Positions 28,541-36,661 of a DNA stretch of 63,117 nt are shown here, one piece after another (position 1 is the stretch's first letter; every line of letters starts with the position of its first letter). The stretch is taken from assembly GCA_934645175.1 (NCBI GenBank), contig CAKUDE010000010.1, forward strand, positions 1 to 63,117, in the 5' to 3' direction. The stretch is from an uncultured Oscillospiraceae bacterium. Its GTDB lineage: Bacteria; Bacillota; Clostridia; Oscillospirales; Oscillospiraceae. The translations under genes were made by a program, and so were the position numbers. The notes under the pieces are model-generated. The model did not search any database and had not been told where the DNA came from. It was given only the letters and a program-made list of their open reading frames with translations.

Positions 28541-28921
28541 TTACAGCCCGGGAAAACCGCCGTATTGCCGCAGCGCCAGCCCTGCGAGCTGCGAAAGACG
28601 GGCAATCTGCATGGCGCGGTCAAGCTTGGCGCAGCGGTCGGGCTTCAGATAGGGCTTCAGCGCGCACAGTAGCGCTTCCTGTCGCGAGTCGCTGTGGTTG
28701 GCCTGCTGCATGAGCGAAAAAACCGAGCGGGCGAAGCCCTCGTCCATGGCGCCGAAGGGCAGTGCGGGCGGCGCCTGCGGCGGTGCGGGCGGCGGGGTTT
28801 GCGATTGCGGCGGCGCGCCCGGCGCGCCGCCCAGACCGAGCGACTGTGCAAGTGCCTGAATTTGCGCCATGCTCTGCGGGTCGCTCAGGATCCGGTTGAG
28901 CTGATCCTCCATACCGTCCAT
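28541..28921 (-). CDS. Uncharacterised small protein with Pro-rich linker
   Basis: 126 residues, not recognised. N-terminal helix MEDQLNRILSDPQSMAQIQALAQSLG, a Pro/Gln/Ala linker (about 32-56), then a helical C-terminal part containing PYLKPDRCAKLDRAMQIARL. GAGGT lies eight bases upstream of the ATG and the gene begins four bases after the previous stop. Its N-terminal repeat-like 'DPQ' helix resembles the C-terminal end of the gene before it, hinting at a shared origin or binding mode. Confidence 0.7.
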   Translation of the reverse strand: MDGMEDQLNRILSDPQSMAQIQALAQSLGLGGAPGAPPQSQTPPPAPPQAPPALPFGAMDEGFARSVFSLMQQANHSDSRQEALLCALKPYLKPDRCAKLDRAMQIARLSQLAGLALRQYGGFPGL

Positions 28922-28925
28922 TGCG

Positions 28926-29159
28926 TTACCTCTGCCCGTTCAGCCGCGCAAGCAGCGTCTGCACCTGCGGATCAGACAGCAGCGGTTGCATCAGCGCCTG
29001 TGCGCGCGCCGCGTCTCCCTGACGGGCGGCCTCGGCGGCATTTTGCAGCGTCTGTGTGTTGCCGCGCGAGAGCAGAGCCAGGAGCTGCCGCCCCTCGGCG
29101 CTTGCCAGAATGCGTCGGAGCTGATCGGTATCGGTTTTTTTTGCGGGATCCTGCTGCAT
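28926..29159 (-). CDS. Uncharacterised small helical protein
   Basis: 77 residues, not recognised; predicted all helical and soluble. It ends LMQPLLSDPQVQTLLARLNGQR, reminiscent of helical STI1-type modules but too short to assign. GGGAGG is eight bases before the ATG at 29159; an ATG at 29165 is only two bases from that site and less likely. First of three colinear genes transcribed away from the phosphodiesterase-coaX operon. Confidence 0.7.
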   Translation of the reverse strand: MQQDPAKKTDTDQLRRILASAEGRQLLALLSRGNTQTLQNAAEAARQGDAARAQALMQPLLSDPQVQTLLARLNGQR

Positions 29160-29164
29160 GGTCA

Positions 29165-29193
29165 TTGCCTCCCTTGCAAACTTCTGATATAAT
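29165..29193 (+). promoter_or_regulatory. Promoter of the phosphodiesterase-coaX operon
   Basis: TTGCCT at 29165-29170, 17-base spacer, TATAAT at 29188-29193. It overlaps the start of the divergent small-protein operon, so the two may compete. Confidence 0.75.
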
Positions 29194-29230
29194 AACGGTA
29201 TATGCAGCGGAGACGGAAAGGGTGACGATT

Positions 29231-29713
29231 GTGAAGCTTTTGATCGTATCGGACTCTCATGGAGATATGGATGCGCTGCGCCGCGCCGTATACGGTACGC
29301 GGCCGGACGCCGTTATCCATCTCGGCGACCATTGCGCCGATGCCGACGAGCTGGCGGGGGACTTCCCCGGTCTGCCCGTTCTGAGCGTGCGCGGGAATTG
29401 CGATTACACCGATCCCACGCGCAGCGAAACATTGCTTCGGGTTTTCGACGGCGTGCGCGTTTTCGCCGCTCACGGTCATCGCTACGGCGTCAAGACCGGG
29501 CTTCTGCGCATCGTTTATGCCGCGCGAGAGCAGGAGGCGCAGCTTGCGCTGTTCGGCCATACCCATAGCCCGCACCTCTCGGAAGAGGGCGCCTTATGGC
29601 TGCTAAACCCCGGCGCCTGCGGCGGCATGCGGCCGACCTGCGCCGTTGTGACCATAGAAAACGGCGGCTTTTCCTGCTGCCTGAAGGAAGTATACTCGGA
29701 GGAAGCACTATGA
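29231..29713 (+). CDS. YfcE/MJ0936-family metallophosphoesterase
   Basis: 160 residues with the calcineurin-like metal motifs SDSHGD (Asp8, His10), LGDH (Asp33), GNCD (Asn56), AAHGH and FGHTH. Small phosphodiesterases of this group act on phosphodiester or phosphomonoester model substrates; the true one is unknown. The start is a GTG at 29231 with GAAAGG nine bases upstream. The coaX ATG overlaps its stop (ATGA). Confidence 0.9.
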   Translation: MKLLIVSDSHGDMDALRRAVYGTRPDAVIHLGDHCADADELAGDFPGLPVLSVRGNCDYTDPTRSETLLRVFDGVRVFAAHGHRYGVKTGLLRIVYAAREQEAQLALFGHTHSPHLSEEGALWLLNPGACGGMRPTCAVVTIENGGFSCCLKEVYSEEAL

Positions 29714-30477
29714 TTCTGACCATTGACATTGGAAATACTAACATTGTCCTCGGCGGCATTGAGGACGACGAGATCCGTTTTGAAGCGCGACTTGCAACCG
29801 ACCGGATCAAAACCTCGGACCAATACTGCGCCGAGCTGAAGATCCTGCTCGGGCTGTTTGATGTGATTCCCGATCAGGTGGACGGCTGTATCATCTCCTC
29901 GGTTGTACCGCCGGTGCTGAACTCCGTCAAAACGGCGCTTCTGAAGCTCACGGGAAAAATGCCGCTGATCGTCGGCCCCGGTATCCGCACCGGGCTGAAT
30001 ATCCGGATGGACAACCCTTCCGAAATTGGCAGTGACCTGATCGTCGCTGCCGTTGCGGCCATCAGTGAATACGGCGCGCCGCTGCTGATCGTTGATATGG
30101 GCACGGCCACGACCATTACCGCCATTGATGAGACGGCCTCCTTCGTCGGCGGCTGCATCTGCCCCGGCCTGATGATTTCCCTTGACGCGCTTACGGGCCG
30201 CACCGCACAGCTCCCCGGGATCAGTCTCGACGAGCCGCCCCGTGCCATCGGCAAAAATACGCGCGACAGTATGCGCAGCGGTGTCATGTTCGGCGCTGCG
30301 GCCATGCTCGACGGCCTGCTCGACCGCATGGAGGACGAGCTGGGACGTCCCGCACGCATTGTTGCCACCGGCGGCATTTCGCGCTTTGTAATTCCTCTCT
30401 GCCGCCGTGAGATTCTCTGGGATAAGAGCCTTATGACAAAGGGTCTGAATTATCTCTATAAGAAGAATACGAAATAG
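29710..30477 (+). CDS. coaX: Type III pantothenate kinase
   Basis: 255 residues, ASKHA fold. DIGNTNIVLGG (6-16) is the phosphate-1 motif, DMGTATTIT the phosphate-2 motif, and ATGGIS occurs near the C-terminus. It does the first step of coenzyme A synthesis and is insensitive to CoA feedback. Four-base overlap with the phosphodiesterase gene. Confidence 0.96.
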   Translation: MILTIDIGNTNIVLGGIEDDEIRFEARLATDRIKTSDQYCAELKILLGLFDVIPDQVDGCIISSVVPPVLNSVKTALLKLTGKMPLIVGPGIRTGLNIRMDNPSEIGSDLIVAAVAAISEYGAPLLIVDMGTATTITAIDETASFVGGCICPGLMISLDALTGRTAQLPGISLDEPPRAIGKNTRDSMRSGVMFGAAAMLDGLLDRMEDELGRPARIVATGGISRFVIPLCRREILWDKSLMTKGLNYLYKKNTK

Positions 30478-30617
30478 CCTCGACGACGGCAAAACGGCTC
30501 TGATTCGGTGTCATGCGGCCGATTGTCTGCACCCGATGATGCGCTTCGGCGTCCTGCAGCCCCCGCAGGAGAAATATTTTTCCCTACGGGGGAATGGTAA
30601 GGACGGAATACACGGAA

Positions 30618-30827
30618 TTACCGCAGCAGAGCGGCGAGAAATGCCAGCAGCGCTATGCCAAAGCCCGCGCCGATGGCGACGGTTACGGCGCACTCCACCA
30701 TGCCGACTGCCGCCGCGACACGGCTTCCTTTCCGCTCGCACACCGGCGTGGGCGCGACGGGCACTTCGACCGTCTGCTGCGCGGCCAGATAGGGACGAAG
30801 ATCGATGACCTGATTTGACTGTTTCAT
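30618..30827 (-). CDS. Small single-pass membrane protein
   Basis: 69 residues, not recognised. A polar start with a VIDLRPYL motif, then a Pro/Val linker, and one membrane helix from about 38 to the end (VGMVECAVTVAIGAGFGIALLAFLAALL). GGAGGAA lies eight bases before the ATG, a strong site that makes it a real gene. It runs against both neighbours and appears monocistronic. Confidence 0.65.
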   Translation of the reverse strand: MKQSNQVIDLRPYLAAQQTVEVPVAPTPVCERKGSRVAAAVGMVECAVTVAIGAGFGIALLAFLAALLR

Positions 30828-30907
30828 GTTTTATTCCTCCGCATTCGTTTTTTCGGAATAAGAATACCAAATGATGTGTCCAATAAATCGGACAGAAAGG
30901 AACCGGT

Positions 30908-31831
30908 ATGAAAGAATTTTCATTCCCCTCGCATGGTGCGGGGACGATTCATGCGTATCGCTGGGAGCCGGAGGGAGCGCCCATAGCCGTTTTGCAGATC
31001 GTTCACGGCATTGCCGAGCATATGCTGCGCTATGACGAATTTGCCCGTTGGCTCAACGAGCGCGGAGTTCTGGTCGTTGCGGAGGACCATATGGGTCACG
31101 GAAAAAGCGAAGGCAGCGGCGCGCCGCTGTATTTTGCGGGCGGATGGTTCTGCGCCGTGGACGACAGCTTTGAGCTGCTGCGCCGCACACAGGCGGAGTT
31201 TCCGGATACACCCTATTTTATCCTGGGCCACTCCATGGGTTCCTTTCTGACGCGCAGCCTTCTCATCCGTTACCCGAAAACGCGGCTGGCCGGTGCGGTC
31301 ATCTGCGGTACGGCGTGGCAGCCGGAGCCCGTGCTGCTGGCCGGGCGTGCGCTGACGGCGCTGGCTGCGCTCGGCGGCGATAAGCGGCACAGTCGTTTTT
31401 TGCATCGGTTGATGTTCGGCGCCTACAACGCCAAATTCCCCGATGCAAAGACGGAAAACGACTGGGTTTGCTCCGACCCGGAGGTCGTTGCGCGTTATAC
31501 CGCCGACCCGCTGTGCGGCGGCAAGGAGACGGTTGGACTGGCGCGCGCCATGCTCGGTGGTATCGCGTTCAACCAGAAGCGAAAAAACCTGGCGCGGATG
31601 AATCCGGAGCTTCCGGTGCTGCTGATTGCCGGGCAGTCCGATCCCGTCGGCAATATGAGCAGGGGCGTCATTCGGGCGGCAGAGGAGTTCCGAAAGGCGG
31701 GAGTGCGGCGTGTTGACTGCAAGCTCTACTCCGGCCGCCACGAGATCCTCAACGAGCCGAATCGGCTTGAGGTCTATCGCGATGTTTGGAATTTTATGGC
31801 TGCGGCGGGAAATCTTGTTACTGATTTGTAA
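30908..31831 (+). CDS. Alpha/beta hydrolase (monoacylglycerol lipase/lysophospholipase-like, S33 group)
   Basis: 307 residues. Nucleophile elbow GHSMGS with Ser109, oxyanion segment IVHGIAEHMLRY, acid in GQSDPVG and catalytic His in SGRHEIL. This Hydrolase_4 type usually cleaves monoacylglycerols or lysophospholipids. No signal peptide, so cytoplasmic. AAAGGAA precedes the ATG. It stands alone between a small membrane protein and the SLH gene. Confidence 0.88.
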   Translation: MKEFSFPSHGAGTIHAYRWEPEGAPIAVLQIVHGIAEHMLRYDEFARWLNERGVLVVAEDHMGHGKSEGSGAPLYFAGGWFCAVDDSFELLRRTQAEFPDTPYFILGHSMGSFLTRSLLIRYPKTRLAGAVICGTAWQPEPVLLAGRALTALAALGGDKRHSRFLHRLMFGAYNAKFPDAKTENDWVCSDPEVVARYTADPLCGGKETVGLARAMLGGIAFNQKRKNLARMNPELPVLLIAGQSDPVGNMSRGVIRAAEEFRKAGVRRVDCKLYSGRHEILNEPNRLEVYRDVWNFMAAAGNLVTDL

Positions 31832-31870
31832 TTATTTTTTCAAAATGCCAAGTAGCGGTGCGAACGGCGC

Positions 31871-31899
31871 TTGACGAGCCTGAAAAAGTCTGTTACAAT
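31871..31899 (+). promoter_or_regulatory. Promoter of the SLH-lysozyme gene
   Basis: TTGACG at 31871-31876, 17-base spacer, TACAAT at 31894-31899. Confidence 0.85.
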
Positions 31900-31944
31900 G
31901 AAACCGTGTTGATTTTCGGCAAATTCAGATCCAGAGGTGAAACC

Positions 31945-34071
31945 ATGAGAAGATCCTTTATCATATTCCTTGTGACCTGCCTCCTTTCGGCCATGCTGAT
32001 CCCTGCGTTTGCGACCGAGCAGGAGCCCTATGCGGAGAAGGATTATCGGCTCAGTACGGACGGCCTTGCGTTCGTGAAGGAAATGAGCGGCAAGGATGTT
32101 TCCGGTACCTCGGCTCTCACGCAGGCCGAGCAGGCTGTCACGGCGCTTGCCTCACGCTATTCGCTTACGTTTACGCAGCCGCAGGCCGATGCGCTGATCG
32201 ACTTTACGATTAATTACGGGACGTATATCCTCAGCAGCAATTACCGCGTGGAGCGTGTGCTTGCCGCCGGAAAATTCAGCGAGGTCGAGCTGGCCAACGC
32301 CATGTGCGCATGGGTGAAGGTGGGTTCGGATTTTTCGCAGAAGCTCCTTGACCGCCGTATCCGCGAGCTTCAGCTTTTCCTTTACGAGGACTATCAGGGG
32401 ACGACGACCCCCGGCTTCCGTTATCTTGTCTTTGACGGCAACGGCGGTAAGTCCGAGGATAACACCGTGCTTTGCTACGCCGCCGGCCAGACCTATGCCG
32501 AGCTCCCGTTGGCAACGCGCAGCGGCTACAACTTTGCCGGCTGGTTTACCGCGAAGGAGGACGGCACGCAGGTTGTCAATAAGCTGACCGTAACGGAGAA
32601 TCTGGCCGTTTATGCCCGTTGGACGAGAGATCCGGTTTCCGGCAACCCGAACGACAATGACCCTACCGACCCTACTGACCCCACAGACCCCACGGAACCG
32701 GAGCCGGAGCTGCCGGAGCTGAAGACCAGTGAGGAGGGAGTTCAGTTTATCAAGGATCATGAGGGCTTCCTGCAGTATGCCGTGTGGGACTACAGCCAAT
32801 GGTCCATCGGTTACGGCACGCGCTGCGATCCCGATGACTATCCGGACGGCATTACCCGTGAAGAGGCCGACCGCCTCCTGCGCGTGATGCTTGCCGATTT
32901 TGAAAAGGTGCTGGACAAGCTCCTGAATGAAAAATCTGCCGTCGTACATACGCAGGCACAGTATGACATGATGGTCAGCCTGACCTTCAACCTTGGCCAA
33001 CAGTGGATGCGCTCGGATTATGAGCTGTACAAAAACCTGCTTGACGGTGTAACGGATGAGCTTGCATTTGTCAATACGCTTGGGCGCTGGATCAATGCCG
33101 GCGGCTCTCCGTTGGACGGTCTGGCGCTGCGCCGTATTGACGAGGCGTGTCTGTATCTGCATGGCGAGTATAAGCTCGGCAATTCGCGCTATATGCGTAT
33201 TGTCTACAACGCGGCGGGCGGTTCCTGTGATGTGGACTACCGCTACTACCGCACGGGCGAGGTGCTCGGGACATTGCCCGTCCCCGTCCGTGAGGGACAC
33301 CGCTTCCTCGGTTGGTATGATAAACCGGAGGCCGGCGGCACGCTTTACACCGCTGCTGCCGCTGCCCCGACGACGAAGAATCTCCGCCTGTATGCCCGCT
33401 GGGAGCTGGCGCCGGTCGATCCGACCGATCCGACGGAACCGACGGAGCCCACGGAACCGACGGAGCCCACGGAACCGACGGAGCCCACGGAACCGACGGA
33501 GCCCACCGAGCCGACGCCTTCGTTTACGGATGTGGATCCCTCTCAGTGGTATTACGACTATGTGCTGCGCGGTGTGGAGCTGGGATTGTTCAACGGTATG
33601 GGCGACGGCACCTTTGAACCGGGCGGCACGATGACCCGTGCCATGATCGTTACCGTTCTTTACCGTATGGCCGGCTCTCCCGCCGTTACCGGAAGCGCTT
33701 CGTTCAGCGACGTCCCTGCGGGTCAGTGGTATACGCAGGCCGTTGCGTGGGGGACGGAACAGGGGATCGTGCTCGGCATGGGCGACGGTACCTTCGGCAC
33801 GAATGCGATGGTCCAGCGTGAGCAGCTCGTGACGTTCCTGTACCGTTATGCCGGAAGCTGCGGCATCGACACCTCGGCTCGCGCGGATCTGTCGGCTTTC
33901 CCGGATGCGGGACGGGTTTCCTCCTACGCCCGTGAAGCGATGCAGTGGGCGGTTGCCAGCGGCATCCTCAACGGATCGGACGGCTATCTGCTGCCCCAGG
34001 GCAAGGCGACCCGCGCTCAGTGTGCGAAGCTCGTCGTCAGCTTTTACGACAAATTCCTCAAGAAGGACTAA
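31945..34071 (+). CDS. Secreted SLH-anchored protein with GH24-type lysozyme domain
   Basis: 708 residues, multidomain surface protein. Signal peptide 1-24 (AFA cut). A lysozyme-like lobe at about 30-150 lacks the catalytic glutamate (KEMSGK where the second copy has KDHEGF) and the GYGT segment. InlB/Flg_new-type beta repeat at about 160-230 (FDGNGG...GYNFAGW). Pro-Thr-Asp linker. Full GH24-like domain at about 265-410 with Glu273, Asp282 nine residues on, Ser287 and GYGT. Second beta repeat at about 415-490. A (TEP)n linker. Three SLH domains to the end, for binding wall polymer. Probably an autolysin or remodelling muramidase. AGAGGTG precedes the ATG. Confidence 0.88.
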   Translation: MRRSFIIFLVTCLLSAMLIPAFATEQEPYAEKDYRLSTDGLAFVKEMSGKDVSGTSALTQAEQAVTALASRYSLTFTQPQADALIDFTINYGTYILSSNYRVERVLAAGKFSEVELANAMCAWVKVGSDFSQKLLDRRIRELQLFLYEDYQGTTTPGFRYLVFDGNGGKSEDNTVLCYAAGQTYAELPLATRSGYNFAGWFTAKEDGTQVVNKLTVTENLAVYARWTRDPVSGNPNDNDPTDPTDPTDPTEPEPELPELKTSEEGVQFIKDHEGFLQYAVWDYSQWSIGYGTRCDPDDYPDGITREEADRLLRVMLADFEKVLDKLLNEKSAVVHTQAQYDMMVSLTFNLGQQWMRSDYELYKNLLDGVTDELAFVNTLGRWINAGGSPLDGLALRRIDEACLYLHGEYKLGNSRYMRIVYNAAGGSCDVDYRYYRTGEVLGTLPVPVREGHRFLGWYDKPEAGGTLYTAAAAAPTTKNLRLYARWELAPVDPTDPTEPTEPTEPTEPTEPTEPTEPTEPTEPTPSFTDVDPSQWYYDYVLRGVELGLFNGMGDGTFEPGGTMTRAMIVTVLYRMAGSPAVTGSASFSDVPAGQWYTQAVAWGTEQGIVLGMGDGTFGTNAMVQREQLVTFLYRYAGSCGIDTSARADLSAFPDAGRVSSYAREAMQWAVASGILNGSDGYLLPQGKATRAQCAKLVVSFYDKFLKKD
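33433..33504 (+). repeat. Four exact 18-base tandem repeats in the SLH gene
   Basis: ACGGAACCGACGGAGCCC four times without a change, coding the Thr-Glu-Pro linker before the SLH domains. The unit is a multiple of three, so copy-number change would alter linker length but keep the frame. Confidence 0.95.
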
Positions 34072-34081
34072 ACTGCAAACG

Positions 34082-34114
34082 AACGCCCCGGCGAACTATA
34101 CGTCGGGGCGTTTT
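34082..34114 (+). terminator. Terminator of the SLH-lysozyme gene
   Basis: AACGCCCCGGCG/CGTCGGGGCGTT stem with a seven-base loop and TTTT. It ends only 23 bases before the truA start. Confidence 0.85.
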
Positions 34115-34136
34115 CCTGCGGATCTGAGGTGAAAGA

Positions 34137-34877
34137 ATGGAATTACAGAATTACAGACTGACGCTGTGCTACGACGGCACGCGCTATCAGGGCTGGCAAC
34201 GGCTGCCAAAGAGCGGCGTGAGTATTCAGGGCAGGGTGGAGCAGGCGCTGAGCGAGCTGTTCGGTCTGCCGATTGAGATCAGCGGAAGCGGGCGCACGGA
34301 TGCGGGCGTCCATGCGCTGGGACAGGTCGCCTCGTTCCGCGCTCCCGCGCTGCCGCCGGAACGGGTGCTGCCGCGGCTGCGCACGCTTCTGCCGGAGGAC
34401 ATCGGCGCACTGTCGCTGGAATATGCCGCACCGCGCTTTCATGCCCGCCTTTGCGCCGCGGAAAAGACATATCGCTACCGTATCTGGAACAGCGAGATGC
34501 CGGATGTGTTTGAACGGCGCTGGCGTGTGCGGGTGGCACAGCCGTTGGAGCTTCGCGCAATGCGTGAGGCTGCGGGACTGTTGACCGGTACGCACGATTT
34601 TGCTGCATTTTGCAGCAATCCGCAGATGAAGAAATCAACCGTCCGCACGCTCAAGCGTGTAGAATTGACGCAGTGCGGCGCAGAGCTGCAAATTGATATG
34701 ACTGCCGACGGTTTCCTGTATCACATGGCGAGAATTCTTGCCGGAACACTGCTCGAGGTCGGGCTCGGAAAGCGTGAGGCGCAGTCCGTCCCGGGACTGT
34801 TCGGAGGTCCGCGCGCCGCGGCAGGAGAGACAGCCCCGGCAAAGGGCCTTTGGCTGATGGAGGTAAAGTACGGATGA
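34137..34877 (+). CDS. truA: tRNA pseudouridine(38-40) synthase
   Basis: 246 residues; catalytic Asp55 in SGSGRTDAGVHALGQ. Modifies U38-U40 of the tRNA anticodon arm. GAGGTGAAAG precedes the ATG. It starts right after a terminator with no room for a normal promoter, so it probably relies on read-through. The next gene overlaps by four bases. Confidence 0.96.
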   Translation: MELQNYRLTLCYDGTRYQGWQRLPKSGVSIQGRVEQALSELFGLPIEISGSGRTDAGVHALGQVASFRAPALPPERVLPRLRTLLPEDIGALSLEYAAPRFHARLCAAEKTYRYRIWNSEMPDVFERRWRVRVAQPLELRAMREAAGLLTGTHDFAAFCSNPQMKKSTVRTLKRVELTQCGAELQIDMTADGFLYHMARILAGTLLEVGLGKREAQSVPGLFGGPRAAAGETAPAKGLWLMEVKYG

Positions 34878-35218
34878 ACATTCAGATTTTTGGAAAAAAC
34901 AAATGCTTTGACACCAAAAAAGCGGAGCGCTATTTCAAAGAACGCCGCATAAAATATCAGTATATCGATCTGAAGCGCTACGGAATGTCCAACGGAGAAT
35001 TTGAAAGTGTGCTTCGTGCCGTCGGCGGTGTAGATCAGCTCATCGATTGGAGCAGCAAGGATGCGGATGTCACGCTGATGCGCTATATGGACGATACCCG
35101 CGCCAAAGAGGATAAGCTGTTTGAGCGCCCGGAGCTGATGAAAACGCCTGTCGTGCGCAACGGACGGCAGGCGACCTCCGGATATTGTCCGGAGGTTTGG
35201 AAGCAATGGGAGGGCTAG
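34874..35218 (+). CDS. ArsC/Spx-family thioredoxin-fold protein
   Basis: 114 residues. A single reactive-type cysteine Cys11 in GKNKCFDTKKA (Cys-x-x-Thr, not the Cys-x-x-Cys of Spx), and TPVVRNG near 93-99 carrying the family cis-proline. YffB/ArsC-like. Arsenate reduction is not implied without ars neighbours; a glutathione-independent thiol role is equally possible. The ATG overlaps the truA stop. Confidence 0.82.
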   Translation: MNIQIFGKNKCFDTKKAERYFKERRIKYQYIDLKRYGMSNGEFESVLRAVGGVDQLIDWSSKDADVTLMRYMDDTRAKEDKLFERPELMKTPVVRNGRQATSGYCPEVWKQWEG

Positions 35219-35226
35219 AGCGCGGA

Positions 35227-36600
35227 ATGGAGGGCATGCTTCAAATTCCGATCCCGGAAGAGGTTCGTGATATTCTGCAAACGCTCCGCGCGAAGGGCTA
35301 TGCAGCCTATGCGGTCGGCGGCTGCGTGCGCGACAGCCTGCTTGGCGCGGTACCGAACGATTGGGATATTTGCACCGCCGCGCGGCCGGAGCAAACCGTG
35401 GATTGCTTTCCGGGCGAACGCGTCCTGCTTACCGGTGCGCGTTACGGTACGGTCACGCTGCTGCGCGGTGAGGCGGGCTATGAGATCACGACCTTCCGTG
35501 CCGAGACGGGTTACTCCGACGCCCGCCATCCGAGCGACGTGGCGTTTCTCGATACGCTCGCCGGCGACCTGTCGCGCCGCGATTTCACCATTAATGCCAT
35601 GGCGGCGGACGAAAACGGCTATGTGGTCGATCCGTTCGGCGGGCGAGACGATTTGAGGCACGGCATCCTGCGATGCGTCGGCGAGCCGACTGCGCGGTTT
35701 ACGGAGGATGCGCTGCGAATGCTGCGCGCACTCCGCTTTGCATCGCGTTTTGACCTTCGGGTTGAAAGGCATACGGCATCGGCTTTGCATGAATTGCGTG
35801 ATTTGCTGCACCGCGTATCAAGCGAACGCATTGCAAAGGAGCTGTGCGGTCTGCTGCGCGGCGCTGCGGCCGCGCGTGTACTGCGTGAGTTTTCCGACGC
35901 TGTGTGCGTTGTGCTGCCGGAGCTTTCCGCCTGCATCGGCTTCGACCAGCACAACCCGCACCATGCCTATGACGTTTGGGAACACACCCTGCACGCGATT
36001 GATGCGGCGGAGCCGGATGTCATCCTGCGGCTAGCCGTGCTGCTGCACGACACCGGAAAGCCTGATTGCTTTTCGACGGATGCTGCGGGGATTGGCCACT
36101 TTTACAATCATGCAGAGCGGGGCGCGGAGCTTGCACGAGCCGCACTGACGCGGTTACATTTTGATCGGGAAACAATAGGGCGAGTTACAAGACTGATTGC
36201 CGAGCATTCGCGGGAGCTGCCCGCCGATTCGCCGAGAGCCTTGCGGCGGTTGCTTGTCCGGATGGACGGCGCACGGGATGCACGGCTGCTTCTGCGGCTG
36301 CGCCGCGCCGACCGCATGGGCACGGGGACACGTCCTGCGTGGAAGATAGAACAGGAAACCGCCGCGGTGGAGGCGGCCTTGGCGGCGGTTCTGGCGCAAA
36401 AGCCACCGATGAGCGTCCGTGAGCTTGCTCTGAGCGGCGGGGAGCTGATGGCGTTTGGCCTGCGCGACAGGCAGATCGGGCAGATGCAGCAGCGGCTTTT
36501 GGCGGCTGTTCTGGATGGCGCTGTGGAAAACAGTTGTGAAGCGTTGTCGGAGCTGGTAAAATCTGATTTAAAATCAGAAAACAGACACGGAATAGATTGA
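35227..36600 (+). CDS. cca: CCA-adding/polyA polymerase-type tRNA nucleotidyltransferase with HD domain
   Basis: 457 residues. Class II nucleotidyltransferase head with GGCVRD (31-36) and DWDICT (Asp45, Asp47), RRDFTINAMA, and EDALRMLRALRFASRF; then an HD domain with HHAYDVWEHTLHAI and LLHDTGK. Adds or repairs the CCA end of tRNA; the HD part could add 2',3'-cyclic phosphodiesterase or phosphatase activity. Several in-frame ATGs lie upstream; I prefer 35227, which has GGGAGGG 11 bases before it. Confidence 0.9.
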   Translation: MEGMLQIPIPEEVRDILQTLRAKGYAAYAVGGCVRDSLLGAVPNDWDICTAARPEQTVDCFPGERVLLTGARYGTVTLLRGEAGYEITTFRAETGYSDARHPSDVAFLDTLAGDLSRRDFTINAMAADENGYVVDPFGGRDDLRHGILRCVGEPTARFTEDALRMLRALRFASRFDLRVERHTASALHELRDLLHRVSSERIAKELCGLLRGAAAARVLREFSDAVCVVLPELSACIGFDQHNPHHAYDVWEHTLHAIDAAEPDVILRLAVLLHDTGKPDCFSTDAAGIGHFYNHAERGAELARAALTRLHFDRETIGRVTRLIAEHSRELPADSPRALRRLLVRMDGARDARLLLRLRRADRMGTGTRPAWKIEQETAAVEAALAAVLAQKPPMSVRELALSGGELMAFGLRDRQIGQMQQRLLAAVLDGAVENSCEALSELVKSDLKSENRHGID

Positions 36601-36625
36601 CAAAAACAAGACGGGGTGTTATAAT
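36597..36625 (+). promoter_or_regulatory. Consensus promoter of guaD
   Basis: Perfect TTGACA (36597-36602), 17-base spacer, perfect TATAAT (36620-36625). The -35 overlaps the cca stop codon. Confidence 0.95.
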
Positions 36626-36661
36626 GAATTTGTGAAAAACCGCCAAAGGGGGCACCCAAAA

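Noticed and set aside
34874..35218. Spx redox regulator
   Set aside because: The protein has Cys-x-x-Thr instead of the Spx Cys-x-x-Cys switch and lies in a tRNA-processing operon; annotated as ArsC/Spx family only.
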